Shown here piece by piece: positions 44,188 through 52,027 of a DNA stretch of 59,180 bases. The position numbers and the translations under genes are program-made. This stretch comes from Actinomycetes bacterium (GTDB lineage: Bacteria; Actinomycetota; Actinomycetes; Actinomycetales; Microbacteriaceae). Positions within the stretch are counted from its first letter, which is position 1, and each line of letters starts with the position of its first letter. Where the stretch lies: NCBI GenBank assembly GCA_023450335.1, contig JAEXHA010000014.1, positions 1-59,180 of the forward strand. The letters run 5' to 3'. Below the pieces are notes generated by a model. That model saw nothing but the letters and a program-made list of their open reading frames with translations. It was not told the origin of the DNA and ran no database searches.

Positions 44188-44775
44188 TCAGTGCGCAGGC
44201 AGGGGCGGACCCCGGCGCGACAGCGACGCGAGGGCGGTGGGAGATGCCGGCATGCGAGTCGCGCGGACCGCCGGCCGCGGCGCGTCGTACGACGCCGCCG
44301 GCACGGCGAGGGCGCGGGTCACGAGTCGGTGCAGCCCCGCCGCGATCGCGCGCAGGGCGCGCTCGCCGCGGCTGACCAGCGCCACCGTGACGATCGCTGC
44401 GAGCACGTGGCCCGCGATCATGACGGGATCGACGGTGAGGGCTCCGGCATCCACCCCCGGCGACAGCGCCGGCAGGGCGCCGTGCACGTGCCCGATCGAT
44501 GCCGGAAGCGCGGACCCGACCGTCGCGAACGCGACGTGCAGGAGTACCTGGCTGAGCCCGACGACCACCGTGGTGCGCCACAGCGACGGACGACGCCCCG
44601 TCACAGCGACGGCGATCGGCATCGCCAGCAGTGTGACGGCGATCAGCAGCCACAGCGGCGGGGCATCACCCCCAGCGAGGGTATGGGCCGTGGATGCGAC
44701 GATCGTGGCCACGGCGGCGGCCGCCGTACCGCGCAGTGCGCGCCCACGCCGGGCTGACCTGTCCACCGTCTCCAC
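44188..44775 (-). CDS. Hypothetical membrane protein, partner of YcnI
   Basis: 195 residues with about four or five membrane helices (AAAAVATIVASTAHTLAG, LWLLIAVTLLAMPIAVAV, TTVVVGLSQVLLHVAFATV, MIAGHVLAAIVTVALV) and a basic C-terminal tail. Several His residues lie in or near helices (STAHTLAG, LLHVAF, IGHVHGAL, IAGHVLA), a pattern that fits metal handling. Small proteins of this kind commonly neighbour ycnI genes. Leaderless GTG start 6 nt after TAGGCT. Confidence 0.7.
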   Translation of the reverse strand: METVDRSARRGRALRGTAAAAVATIVASTAHTLAGGDAPPLWLLIAVTLLAMPIAVAVTGRRPSLWRTTVVVGLSQVLLHVAFATVGSALPASIGHVHGALPALSPGVDAGALTVDPVMIAGHVLAAIVTVALVSRGERALRAIAAGLHRLVTRALAVPAASYDAPRPAVRATRMPASPTALASLSRRGPPLPAH

Positions 44776-44781
44776 GCTTCG

Positions 44782-44787
44782 AGCCTA
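44782..44787 (-). promoter_or_regulatory. -10 box of the membrane protein-ycnI genes
   Basis: TAGGCT (44787-44782, minus strand), 6 nt before the GTG at 44775. Faces away from the rseP promoter. Confidence 0.5.
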
Positions 44788-44855
44788 ACGGCGCACCGGC
44801 CGGGCACGGCTCGGCTCGGTACGGCACGGCTCGGCAAACTCAAAGCCGCCGCCAG

Positions 44856-44861
44856 TAGCGT
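44856..44861 (+). promoter_or_regulatory. -10 box of rseP
   Basis: TAGCGT, 8 nt before the GTG at 44870. The region between this and the divergent promoter holds imperfect direct repeats of CGGCACGGCTCGG (44800-44834). Confidence 0.45.
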
Positions 44862-44869
44862 GGGGTCCC

Positions 44870-46165
44870 GTGACCGTCCTCGCATTCGTCATCGGTGTGG
44901 TGCTGCTCGTCATCGGGCTCGCCGTGTCGATCGCGCTGCATGAGCTGGGGCACTTGCTGCCGGCCAAGAAGTTCGGCGTGCGGGTCGGCCAGTACATGAT
45001 CGGCTTCGGCCCGACTCTGTGGTCGCGTCGGTTCGGCGAGACCGAGTACGGCGTCAAGGCGATTCCGCTGGGCGGTTATATCTCGATGGCCGGCATGTAC
45101 CCGCCCGCCCCCGACAAAGAGGGCCGGGCCGGCGGCGGGCTGTTCGCCACGATGGTGCAGGATGCCCGCGTCGCCAACGCCGAGACGCTCGAAGGGGTCG
45201 GCACCAAGCGCGCGTTCTATGAGCTTCCGGTGTGGCAGCGCATCATAGTCATGCTCGGCGGTCCGATCATGAACCTGCTGCTGGCGATCGTGCTGTTCGG
45301 CGTCGTGGTGACGGGTATCGGGGTGCAGACGGCGACGACGACGGTCGCAGAGGTCAGCGCATGCATGCTCCCGGCATCTGCCGATACGGCGGAATGCGGC
45401 CCGGACGACCCCGCATCACCGGCTGCAGCGGCGGGCCTGCACCCCGGCGACGTGCTCGTCTCGGTCGGCGGCACGCCTGTCGCCACCTTCACCGAAGCCG
45501 CTGCGATCGTGCAGGACGCCCCGGGGCAGACCCTCGACGTCGTCGTCGAGCGCGACGGCCGGCAGCAGACCCTGCGCATGACCCCCGCGCTCGCCGAGCG
45601 CGATGTGCTCGGCGACGACGGCCAGATCACCACCGCCGAGGTCGGTTTCGTGGGCATGACCGCGACCGTCGACTACGTGCGCCAGCCGATCTGGGACGGC
45701 CCCGCCATCGCGTTCGAGCGCACGGGCCAGGTCATCGGCATCATGAGTCAGCTGCCGGTGCGCGTATACGAGACCGCTGTCGACCTGGTCACCGGGCAGG
45801 AGCGCGATCCGAACGGGCCGCTGTCGATCGTCGGAGCCGGCCGCATCGCGGGCGAGGTCGCCGCCATCGACGCGCCCGTGCTCAACCGCGCCTCGGCGAT
45901 CATCGAACTGCTCGCCGCCCTCAACATCGCGTTGTTCGTGTTCAACCTGATCCCGCTGCTGCCCCTCGACGGCGGCCACGTGATCGTGGCGCTGTGGGAG
46001 GGGATCAAGCGCACCTGGGCCACGCTGCTGCGCCGACCGCAGCCGCGGCCGGTCGACGCCACCAAGCTCGTGCCGCTCACCTTCGCCGTCGTCATCGCCC
46101 TGATCGTGATGGGCGGGGTGCTGATCCTCGCCGACGTGTTCAATCCGGTCGCGCTGTTCGGCTGA
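44870..46165 (+). CDS. rseP: Site-2 zinc metalloprotease (RseP/Rip1 family)
   Basis: 431-residue intramembrane protease that cleaves anti-sigma factors and other membrane substrates. Active-site HELGH (His24, Glu25, His28) in the first helix, FGVRVGQYMIGFGP, a PDZ domain at about 155-250 (AAGLHPGDVLVSVGGTPV), and the third zinc ligand in NLIPLLPLDGGHV. This is the Rip1 (Rv2869c) type. In M. tuberculosis it lies between dxr and ispG; here ispG is still close but dxr has been separated. Confidence 0.93.
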   Translation: MTVLAFVIGVVLLVIGLAVSIALHELGHLLPAKKFGVRVGQYMIGFGPTLWSRRFGETEYGVKAIPLGGYISMAGMYPPAPDKEGRAGGGLFATMVQDARVANAETLEGVGTKRAFYELPVWQRIIVMLGGPIMNLLLAIVLFGVVVTGIGVQTATTTVAEVSACMLPASADTAECGPDDPASPAAAAGLHPGDVLVSVGGTPVATFTEAAAIVQDAPGQTLDVVVERDGRQQTLRMTPALAERDVLGDDGQITTAEVGFVGMTATVDYVRQPIWDGPAIAFERTGQVIGIMSQLPVRVYETAVDLVTGQERDPNGPLSIVGAGRIAGEVAAIDAPVLNRASAIIELLAALNIALFVFNLIPLLPLDGGHVIVALWEGIKRTWATLLRRPQPRPVDATKLVPLTFAVVIALIVMGGVLILADVFNPVALFG

Positions 46166-46169
46166 CCGG

Positions 46170-46184
46170 GCCGGCCGCGCCGGC
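46170..46184. other. Small hairpin between convergent genes
   Basis: GCCGGC-CGC-GCCGGC, a perfect 6-bp stem 5 nt after the rseP stop and 13 nt before the opposing stop. It may end both transcripts; no T-run. Confidence 0.35.
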
Positions 46185-46196
46185 GCGAGATCGCCG

Positions 46197-48095
46197 TCAG
46201 GCCAGCGCGTGGGCCACGAGACGCTCGAGGATGTCGAGTCCATCGCGCGAGAGGATCGACTCCAGGTGGCCCTGCACCGAGGCGTAGCCCGGGCCGCGCA
46301 TCGCATACACGTCGCCCGAGGCGTCGTCAGCCGAGATGTCGGTGACCCCGACCGTGGCGGTTCCGGCATCCACCCGCGCGGTGAAGGTGTTGTAGAAGCC
46401 GATGGATGCCGGGGTTCCGAACACGTCGACGGTCTTCTGCAGGCCCTGGTGCGGGGCCGCAAGGGGCTCGAGTGCGATGCCGAGCCGGTGTGCGAGGACC
46501 TGGTGGCTCAGGCACACCGCCAGCAGCGGCCGCTGCTCGGCCAATCGCGTGTCGACGACGGTGCGCATCGCCGTGATCCTGGCGCTGGCGTCGTCGCGGG
46601 GGTCGCCGGGGCCGGGGCCGGCCACGACGAGGTCGGCGATGTCGAGCGCGGCCGGGTCGGCCTCGCTCCAGTGCGTGATCGTCACGTCGAACCCGAGGTG
46701 GCGCAGCTGGTGGGCCAGCATCGTCGTGAAGCGGTCTTCGGCGTCGACGACGACGGCGGTACGGCCGGCGTACGGGCCGTGGCCGTCGGGCGCCTGCGGG
46801 TTGAGCCAGAACGCGGCCAGGCGCTCATTGCGTCTGGCCAGCAGAGCAGCGACCCCGGGGTCATCGGCCAGTCGGCGCGGCGCGGTGGCCGGAGCGTCCT
46901 CGTCCACGGCTTCGGAGTTCACGACGGGAGACGGGTCGCGCTCGATCGCGCCGATCGCGCCGAGCACGCCGGCGGCCTTGCCGTGGGTCTCACTGACCTC
47001 GCCGTCGGGGTCGGAGTGGCGGACGAGTGTCGCACCGACCGGTACCCGCAGCTTCTGGTCGACGAGATAGGCGGTGCGGATGAGGATGGGTGCATCGAGG
47101 TCGTGCCGGCCGTCAGGAGTCGGGGTGAACAGCGCGGCGACCCCGGAGTAGTAGCCGCGCGGCGACCGCTCGTGCCGTGTGATCACGGTGCACGCGTTCT
47201 GCATGGGGGAGCCGGTCACGGTCGGGGCGAACATGGTCTCGCGCAAGATGTCGCGCGGGTCCATGGTGCTGCGCCCGCGCAGCATGTATTCGGTGTGGGT
47301 GAGCCGCGACATCTCCTTCAGATGCGGGCCGGTGATGCGGCCGCCGTCGCTGCATACCGCCGACATCATCTTGAGCTCTTCGTCGACGACCATGAACAGC
47401 TCTTCGGTCTCCTTCGTCGAGGCGAGGAACTCGGTCAGCGTTTCGACGGTGGCGCCGCCGGCGGGGTGACGGAACGTGCCCGAGATGGGATTCATCGTGA
47501 CGATGCCGTCCTGAGCGCTCACGTGCGCCTCGGGGCTGGCGCCCACGGCGAGGTGGCCTTCGGTGACGATGAGGAATGTCCAGTAGGCGCCACGCTCATG
47601 CTCGAGCAGTGCGCGGAACCAGGTGAGCCCTGCGGTCACGGCATCGACGTCGATGGATGCCGTGAAATCACGCCGGATGACGAAGTTCGCGCCCTCACCC
47701 CGCCCGATCTCGTCGGCGATCACGCGACGCACGATGTCGGCGTAGTCCGCATCGGGGATGTCGAACCCGGCATCCGTCAGCGCAATGGCCTCGCCGGGCA
47801 GTTCGGCCAGGGCATCAGCCAGCGGCAGGCGGTCATGGTCGTCGACGATCAGGCACCGCAGCGGTGCCTGATCGTCGTGACAGACGAAGCCCCGCTCGAC
47901 GACCTGGCGGAACGGCACGAGTGCGAGCACTTCGCGGGCCGTGCCCGTGGCATCCACCAGCGGGATGTCGGCCAGCAGCGGCACGTCGACGACCGAGCCG
48001 GTGAGCACCTCGACGGTCTGACCGTCACGGGCCAGCAGCGCGAAGGGGCGGTCGCCGGAGATCGCAGTGGCGAGGGCGGAGGGGCGCACGGTCAT
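46197..48095 (-). CDS. Fused chorismate aminating enzyme with glutamine amidotransferase (PhzE/TrpE-G-like)
   Basis: 632 residues. Residues 1-420 form a chorismate-binding domain of the TrpE/PhzE superfamily: NPISGTFRHPAGG, KETEELFMVVDEELKMMSAVC, LKEMSRLTHTEYMLRG and ETMFAPTVTGSPMQNA. Residues 440-632 form a class I amidotransferase with nucleophile Cys528 (LLAVCLSHQVLAHR). The overall layout matches PhzE (ADIC synthase), but the gene is preceded by a tryptophan attenuator and no phz gene is present, so anthranilate synthase is the better guess. Because ADIC is a TrpE intermediate, the lyase step decides between the two. ATG 48095 follows AAAGG. Confidence 0.88.
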   Translation of the reverse strand: MTVRPSALATAISGDRPFALLARDGQTVEVLTGSVVDVPLLADIPLVDATGTAREVLALVPFRQVVERGFVCHDDQAPLRCLIVDDHDRLPLADALAELPGEAIALTDAGFDIPDADYADIVRRVIADEIGRGEGANFVIRRDFTASIDVDAVTAGLTWFRALLEHERGAYWTFLIVTEGHLAVGASPEAHVSAQDGIVTMNPISGTFRHPAGGATVETLTEFLASTKETEELFMVVDEELKMMSAVCSDGGRITGPHLKEMSRLTHTEYMLRGRSTMDPRDILRETMFAPTVTGSPMQNACTVITRHERSPRGYYSGVAALFTPTPDGRHDLDAPILIRTAYLVDQKLRVPVGATLVRHSDPDGEVSETHGKAAGVLGAIGAIERDPSPVVNSEAVDEDAPATAPRRLADDPGVAALLARRNERLAAFWLNPQAPDGHGPYAGRTAVVVDAEDRFTTMLAHQLRHLGFDVTITHWSEADPAALDIADLVVAGPGPGDPRDDASARITAMRTVVDTRLAEQRPLLAVCLSHQVLAHRLGIALEPLAAPHQGLQKTVDVFGTPASIGFYNTFTARVDAGTATVGVTDISADDASGDVYAMRGPGYASVQGHLESILSRDGLDILERLVAHALA

Positions 48096-48143
48096 GGCCG
48101 GGGCCTTTCTGGGAGGTCGGGCGGTCGCGTCGTCGCGAGAACG

Positions 48144-48168
48144 AAAAGACCGCCTCGAGGGGCGGTCT
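48144..48168 (-). terminator. Rho-independent attenuator upstream of the TrpE/PhzE-like gene
   Basis: On the minus strand AGACCGCC (48168-48161), loop CCTCGA, GGCGGTCT (48154-48147), then TTTTCG: an 8-bp stem with a T-run. It lies 28 nt after the leader peptide stop and ~50 nt before the enzyme start. The segment GAGGCGGT just after the leader stop (48197-48190) can pair with ACCGCC of the 5' arm and would form the antiterminator. Confidence 0.85.
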
Positions 48169-48195
48169 GTGTTCTTCGGTCGCGAGCACACCGCC

Positions 48196-48231
48196 TCAGC
48201 GGATGAGCCACCAGGAGCTGCGCGCGAACAT
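48196..48231 (-). CDS. Tryptophan-operon-type leader peptide
   Basis: Twelve codons including stop: MFARSSWWLIR, with two adjacent TGG Trp codons (48213-48208). Two Trp in eleven residues, next to a terminator, is the signature of ribosome-mediated attenuation: stalling at Trp codons leaves GAGGCGGT free to pair with the terminator 5' arm, and translation to the stop masks it. ATG is only 6 nt from a TAGGGT -10 box, so the mRNA seems leaderless. AGGGTG could alternatively act as a weak Shine-Dalgarno. Confidence 0.88.
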   Translation of the reverse strand: MFARSSWWLIR

Positions 48232-48237
48232 GCCGTC

Positions 48238-48243
48238 ACCCTA
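48238..48243 (-). promoter_or_regulatory. -10 box for the leader peptide transcript
   Basis: TAGGGT (48243-48238, minus strand), 6 nt before the leader ATG. Initiation at or next to the ATG would start the transcript with the leader peptide itself. Confidence 0.5.
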
Positions 48244-48296
48244 GCAGGTCGCCGCATCGGTCCGCGGCACTCAGCCCCGGCACGGGCGGGCAGTCG

Positions 48297-48302
48297 TAGG
48301 CT
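48297..48302 (+). promoter_or_regulatory. -10 box of ispG
   Basis: TAGGCT, 6 nt before the GTG at 48309. Divergent from the attenuator promoter, with about 53 bp between the two -10 boxes. Confidence 0.5.
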
Positions 48303-48308
48303 GGGTGC

Positions 48309-49460
48309 GTGCCAGCAGTCAATCTCGGAATGCCGCGCGTGCCAGAGGTGCTCGCCCCACGTCGGAAGAGCCGCCAGATCAAGGTCGGCAAGGTGCTCGT
48401 GGGCGGTGACGCGCCCGTGAGCGTGCAGTCGATGACGACCACGCCCACCACCGACATCAACCACACCCTGCAGCAGATCGCCGAGCTCACCGCGTCCGGC
48501 TGTGAGATCGTGCGCGTGGCGGTGCCGTCGCAGGACGACGCCGACGTGCTGCACATCATCGCCGCCAAGAGCCAGATCCCGGTGATCGCCGACATCCACT
48601 TCCAGCCGAAGTACGTCTTCCAGGCCATCGACGCCGGGTGCGCGGCGGTGCGCGTCAACCCGGGCAACATCCGCAAGTTCGACGACCAGGTCGGCGCCAT
48701 CGCGAAGGCCGCGCAGGCCGCGGGCGTCTCGCTGCGCATCGGAGTGAACGCCGGATCGCTCGACCGTCGACTGCTCGAGAAGTACGGCAAGGCCACACCC
48801 GAGGCGCTCGTGGAGAGTGCCGTGTGGGAGGCGTCGCTGTTCGAAGAGCACGACTTCCACGACTTCAAGATCTCCGTCAAGCACAACGACCCGATCGTCA
48901 TGGTCAAGGCCTACCGCCAGCTCGCAGAGCGCGGCGACTGGCCGCTGCACCTGGGCGTGACCGAGGCCGGGCCGGCGTTCCAGGGGACGATCAAGAGCGC
49001 GACCGCGTTCGGAATCCTGCTGGCCGAAGGCATCGGTGACACGATCCGCGTCTCGCTGTCGGCGCCGCCGGCCGAAGAGGTGAAGGTCGGCCACCAGATC
49101 CTGCAGTCGCTCAACCTCCGCGAGCGCAAGCTCGAGATCGTCTCGTGCCCGTCGTGCGGTCGAGCGCAGGTCGATGTGTACTCGCTCGCCGACAGCGTGA
49201 CCGAGGGGCTCAAGGACATGACCGTGCCGCTGCGGGTCGCGGTGATGGGCTGTGTCGTCAACGGCCCGGGCGAGGCCCGTGAGGCCGACCTGGGCGTCGC
49301 CAGCGGCAACGGCAAGGGCCAGATCTTCGTGAAGGGGGAGGTCATCAAGACCGTCCCCGAGGAGGAGATCGTCGCGACGCTCATCGAAGAGGCGAACCGC
49401 ATCGCCGCCGAGATGGGGCCCGATGCCGCAGTGGGCACCGCGCAGGTGATCACCGCCTGA
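48309..49460 (+). CDS. ispG: 4-hydroxy-3-methylbut-2-enyl diphosphate synthase
   Basis: Penultimate MEP pathway enzyme: 4Fe-4S protein converting MEcPP to HMBPP. 383 residues. TIM-barrel part with VQSMTTTPTTDINHTL and ADIHFQPKYVFQAID; cluster ligands in SCPSCGRAQVD and GCVVNGPGEAREAD. Same pathway as dxr at 30321. Leaderless GTG start. Confidence 0.97.
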   Translation: MPAVNLGMPRVPEVLAPRRKSRQIKVGKVLVGGDAPVSVQSMTTTPTTDINHTLQQIAELTASGCEIVRVAVPSQDDADVLHIIAAKSQIPVIADIHFQPKYVFQAIDAGCAAVRVNPGNIRKFDDQVGAIAKAAQAAGVSLRIGVNAGSLDRRLLEKYGKATPEALVESAVWEASLFEEHDFHDFKISVKHNDPIVMVKAYRQLAERGDWPLHLGVTEAGPAFQGTIKSATAFGILLAEGIGDTIRVSLSAPPAEEVKVGHQILQSLNLRERKLEIVSCPSCGRAQVDVYSLADSVTEGLKDMTVPLRVAVMGCVVNGPGEAREADLGVASGNGKGQIFVKGEVIKTVPEEEIVATLIEEANRIAAEMGPDAAVGTAQVITA

Positions 49461-49483
49461 GGCGTCGACCGCCCCGGCCCGGC

Positions 49484-50695
49484 TCACCCGGCGTGCGCGG
49501 GCACGGGCTCCTCGGCCTCCGCACTCTTCGGCGCGGAATCCAGGGCCGCAGCCAGATCGGCGATCAGGTCGTCGACGTGCTCGAGCCCGATCGAGAGCCG
49601 CAGAATATCGGCGCCGGGCCGAGCCTCGGGGGCCACAGGCCGGTGGGTGAGGGCAGCCGGGTGCTGGATCAGCGAGTCCACCCCACCGAGTGAGACGGCG
49701 TGTGTGAACAGCGTGGTCGCGCCGGCCACGTGCGAAGCCGCGTCGAAGCCGCCGCGGAGGCGGATCGACAGCATGGCGCCGGGACCGCGCTGCTGCGTGC
49801 CCACGAGCGGGTCGCCCGACAGGCCGGGGTAGAAGACCTCGGTCACGGCGTCGTGCGTCTGCAGCCAGGCGGCGACGCGCGCGGCCGATTCCTGCTGCGC
49901 GCGCATGCGCACCGGCAGTGTCGGCAGGCCACGGTGCAGCAGGTATGCCGCCAGCGGGTGCAGGATCGACCCGGTGATCGCCCGCACCTGACGCAGCGCC
50001 GAGGCGGTCTGCCCCGCGCACGCCACCACCCCGCCGACGACGTCGCCGTGACCGCCGAGGTACTTCGTGGCGCTGTGCAGCGACATCGCCGCGCCGTGCG
50101 CGAGCGGGTTCTGCAGCACGGGCGTGGCGAAGGTGTTGTCGACCACGACGGGCACGGCGCCCGCCTGCGCGACCACCCCGGCGATGTCGACGAGTTCGAG
50201 GGTCGGGTTCGCGGGCGTCTCCAGCAGGACGAGACCGGTGTCCGCGCGCAGGTTGCCTGCGACCTCATCGGCCGCGCAGTACGAGACCTCGGTGCCGAGC
50301 AGCCCGGTGGCCAGGAGATGATCGCTGCCGCCGTACAGCGGCCGGACGGCCACGACGTGCGGACGCCCGACCGACACGGTGTGAGACAGCAGCACTGCTG
50401 TCAGCGCCGCCATGCCCGAGGCGAAGGCGACCGCTGCCTCCGCGCCTTCCAGCCTCGCCAGTCCCTCTTCGAAGCGGGCCACGGTCGGGTTCCACAGTCG
50501 CGCGTACACGTGGCTGCCGCCGTCGACCGGCGTGCCGCCCGTGGCGAGCGCCTCATACGAGTCGCCGCCGACCTCGACATCGGGCAGGGGATACGTCGAC
50601 GACAGATCGAGCGGCGGGGCGTGCACGCCCAGCGCGGTGAGGTCGTCGCGTCCGCCGTGGACGGCGAGGGTGTCGAGATGCTGCGCATGAGTCAT
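49484..50695 (-). CDS. Cys/Met metabolism PLP enzyme (methionine gamma-lyase / cystathionine gamma-synthase family)
   Basis: 403 residues from ATG 50695. PLP lysine K211 in MSLHSATKYLGGHGDV, PLP phosphate loop AFASGMAALTAVLL, VLLETPANPTLELVDI, VVVDNTFATPVLQNP and SLGGVDSLIQHPAALTH. The family includes methionine gamma-lyase, cystathionine gamma-synthase and -lyase, which cannot be separated safely by sequence reading. The divergent AsnC/Lrp regulator, 113 bp away, fits an amino-acid-induced catabolic lyase, so methionine gamma-lyase is my first guess. Confidence 0.88.
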   Translation of the reverse strand: MTHAQHLDTLAVHGGRDDLTALGVHAPPLDLSSTYPLPDVEVGGDSYEALATGGTPVDGGSHVYARLWNPTVARFEEGLARLEGAEAAVAFASGMAALTAVLLSHTVSVGRPHVVAVRPLYGGSDHLLATGLLGTEVSYCAADEVAGNLRADTGLVLLETPANPTLELVDIAGVVAQAGAVPVVVDNTFATPVLQNPLAHGAAMSLHSATKYLGGHGDVVGGVVACAGQTASALRQVRAITGSILHPLAAYLLHRGLPTLPVRMRAQQESAARVAAWLQTHDAVTEVFYPGLSGDPLVGTQQRGPGAMLSIRLRGGFDAASHVAGATTLFTHAVSLGGVDSLIQHPAALTHRPVAPEARPGADILRLSIGLEHVDDLIADLAAALDSAPKSAEAEEPVPAHAG

Positions 50696-50745
50696 CCGCC
50701 CAGTGTTGCGGTTGACACCACAGTTCTCGAGGAGGGTTGTGTTGA

Positions 50746-50758
50746 GGTGTATCACACC
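50746..50758. promoter_or_regulatory. Candidate AsnC/Lrp operator
   Basis: GGTGT-ATC-ACACC, a perfect 13-bp dyad in the region between the PLP enzyme and the asnC-like gene. A second ACACCAC element occurs ~30 bp away (50716-50722), the helical-phase spacing that Lrp-type octamers often use. Confidence 0.45.
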
Positions 50759-50808
50759 GCGAGACTGTTGCAGATTCCCCAATACTGGATGCCGGAGGGA
50801 GGTGCCCG

Positions 50809-51309
50809 TTGCCCGATCCCCAATCACGCCCGTCCGGGCTCGACGACCTGGACCTGCGGATCCTCGCCGCGCTCGTGCACCAGCCCGGCCAGTCCAACAA
50901 GGACCTCGCGCGCCACCTCGGCGTCGCCGAATCGACCTGCGCCTACCGGGTGCGGGCCTTGCGCTCGCGCGGTGTCATCATGGGGATCCGCGTCCTCCTC
51001 GACCCGGCCGCGCTGGGACTGCCGCTGCAGGCGGTCATCCGGGTGCGCCTGGGCCGGCACACCCGCGAGGGAGTGGGGCGACTGTTCGACGGGCTCGAGC
51101 GGACGCCCGGGGTGATCGAGGTGTTCCACGTCGCCGGTGAAGACGACTTCCTCGTGCACGTGGCCGTCGAAGACGCGGCCGCCCTGCGCGACATCGTGCT
51201 GCAGCACATCACCGTGCATGAGACGGTGCGCACCACCGAGACGCATCTCGTGTTCGAGCGTCGCGAGGGCATCGGCCCGCTCGCCCGCGTCGCGCCGACC
51301 GGCGCCTGA
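50809..51309 (+). CDS. Lrp/AsnC-family transcriptional regulator
   Basis: 166 residues. N-terminal helix-turn-helix (LDLRILAALVHQPGQSNKDLARHLGVAESTCAYRVRAL region, about 13-47) and C-terminal RAM effector domain (VIEVFHVAGEDDFLVHVAVED). TTG start at 50809 with GGAGGTG upstream. Divergent from the PLP enzyme, its probable target, with methionine or a related amino acid as likely effector (inference). Confidence 0.9.
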   Translation: MPDPQSRPSGLDDLDLRILAALVHQPGQSNKDLARHLGVAESTCAYRVRALRSRGVIMGIRVLLDPAALGLPLQAVIRVRLGRHTREGVGRLFDGLERTPGVIEVFHVAGEDDFLVHVAVEDAAALRDIVLQHITVHETVRTTETHLVFERREGIGPLARVAPTGA

Positions 51310-51394
51310 TCCGGCCGCGGCCGCACCTGACCCGGCACCAGTGCCACGACTGCCCGTTCCGCTCGCCGATGGCCGGTCGTGCGGTGAAGGGCTG

Positions 51395-52027
51395 TCAGTG
51401 AAGGGACCCGGCTGTCACACGGAGGTCCGCATCCCCGGCGAGCGTCACGTCGATCGCGATCTGCAATGCCCGTGCGATCGCCGCCGGCGGGAGCGTCGGC
51501 TGTCCGGCGGACGCCTGCCCGGAGGCCCAGGGCACATGGATGAAGCCGGCGCGTACGCTGGGTCCGGCTACCTCGAGAGCGGTGAAGAACACGTGATTGC
51601 ACACGAACGTCCCGGCGGTGTGCGAGACCTCGGCCGCGATCCCGGCATCCTTCATCGCCTGGGCGATGGCCTTCACCGGCAGGGTCGCGAATGCGGCTGC
51701 GGGGGCCCCGGGCACGCAGGGTTCGTCGATCGGCTGCGCCCCGTCGTTATCCGGGATGCGAGCATCTGCCAGGTTGACCGCGATCCGTTCGACGCCGATG
51801 GCCGCCCGGCCGCCCGCGAGACCGACGGCGACGACCACGTCGGGTCGGTGCTGGGCGATCAGCGCGCGCAGCCGCCGCGCCGCGCCCGCGAAGGTCACCG
51901 GCAGAATCTCGGCGACCAGCTGATGGGCGCCGTGCCACCCGTCGCGCACGGCACGCACCGCGTCACCGGAAGGATTGACAGTGTCGCCGCCGAACGGCTC
52001 GAACCCGGTGAGCAGGACGGTGGTCAC
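51395..52027 (-). CDS. pcp: Pyroglutamyl-peptidase I
   Basis: Cysteine peptidase (C15) that removes N-terminal pyroglutamate from peptides. 210 residues. Catalytic triad Glu80 (GLAGGRAAIGVERIAVN), Cys143 (HTAGTFVCNHVFF) and His164 (GFIHVPWA) all present. The GTG start overlaps the stop of the upstream RNB gene (GTGA), so the two are coupled. Confidence 0.93.
   Translation of the reverse strand: MTTVLLTGFEPFGGDTVNPSGDAVRAVRDGWHGAHQLVAEILPVTFAGAARRLRALIAQHRPDVVVAVGLAGGRAAIGVERIAVNLADARIPDNDGAQPIDEPCVPGAPAAAFATLPVKAIAQAMKDAGIAAEVSHTAGTFVCNHVFFTALEVAGPSVRAGFIHVPWASGQASAGQPTLPPAAIARALQIAIDVTLAGDADLRVTAGSLH

Noticed and set aside
43370..44653. 427-codon minus-strand frame overlapping ycnI and its partner
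   Set aside because: Arg-rich shadow frame; the signal peptide, DUF1775 domain and membrane helices are in the other frame.
46197..48095. Phenazine biosynthesis cluster
   Set aside because: Only a PhzE-like protein is present; no phzB, phzD, phzF or phzG, and the Trp attenuator indicates tryptophan control.
46197..50021. A single 1274-codon minus-strand frame running through the TrpE/PhzE-like gene and antisense to ispG
   Set aside because: The upstream part is the GC-rich antisense of ispG and of the leader region; homologous sequence starts at ATG 48095, and the attenuator lies in between.
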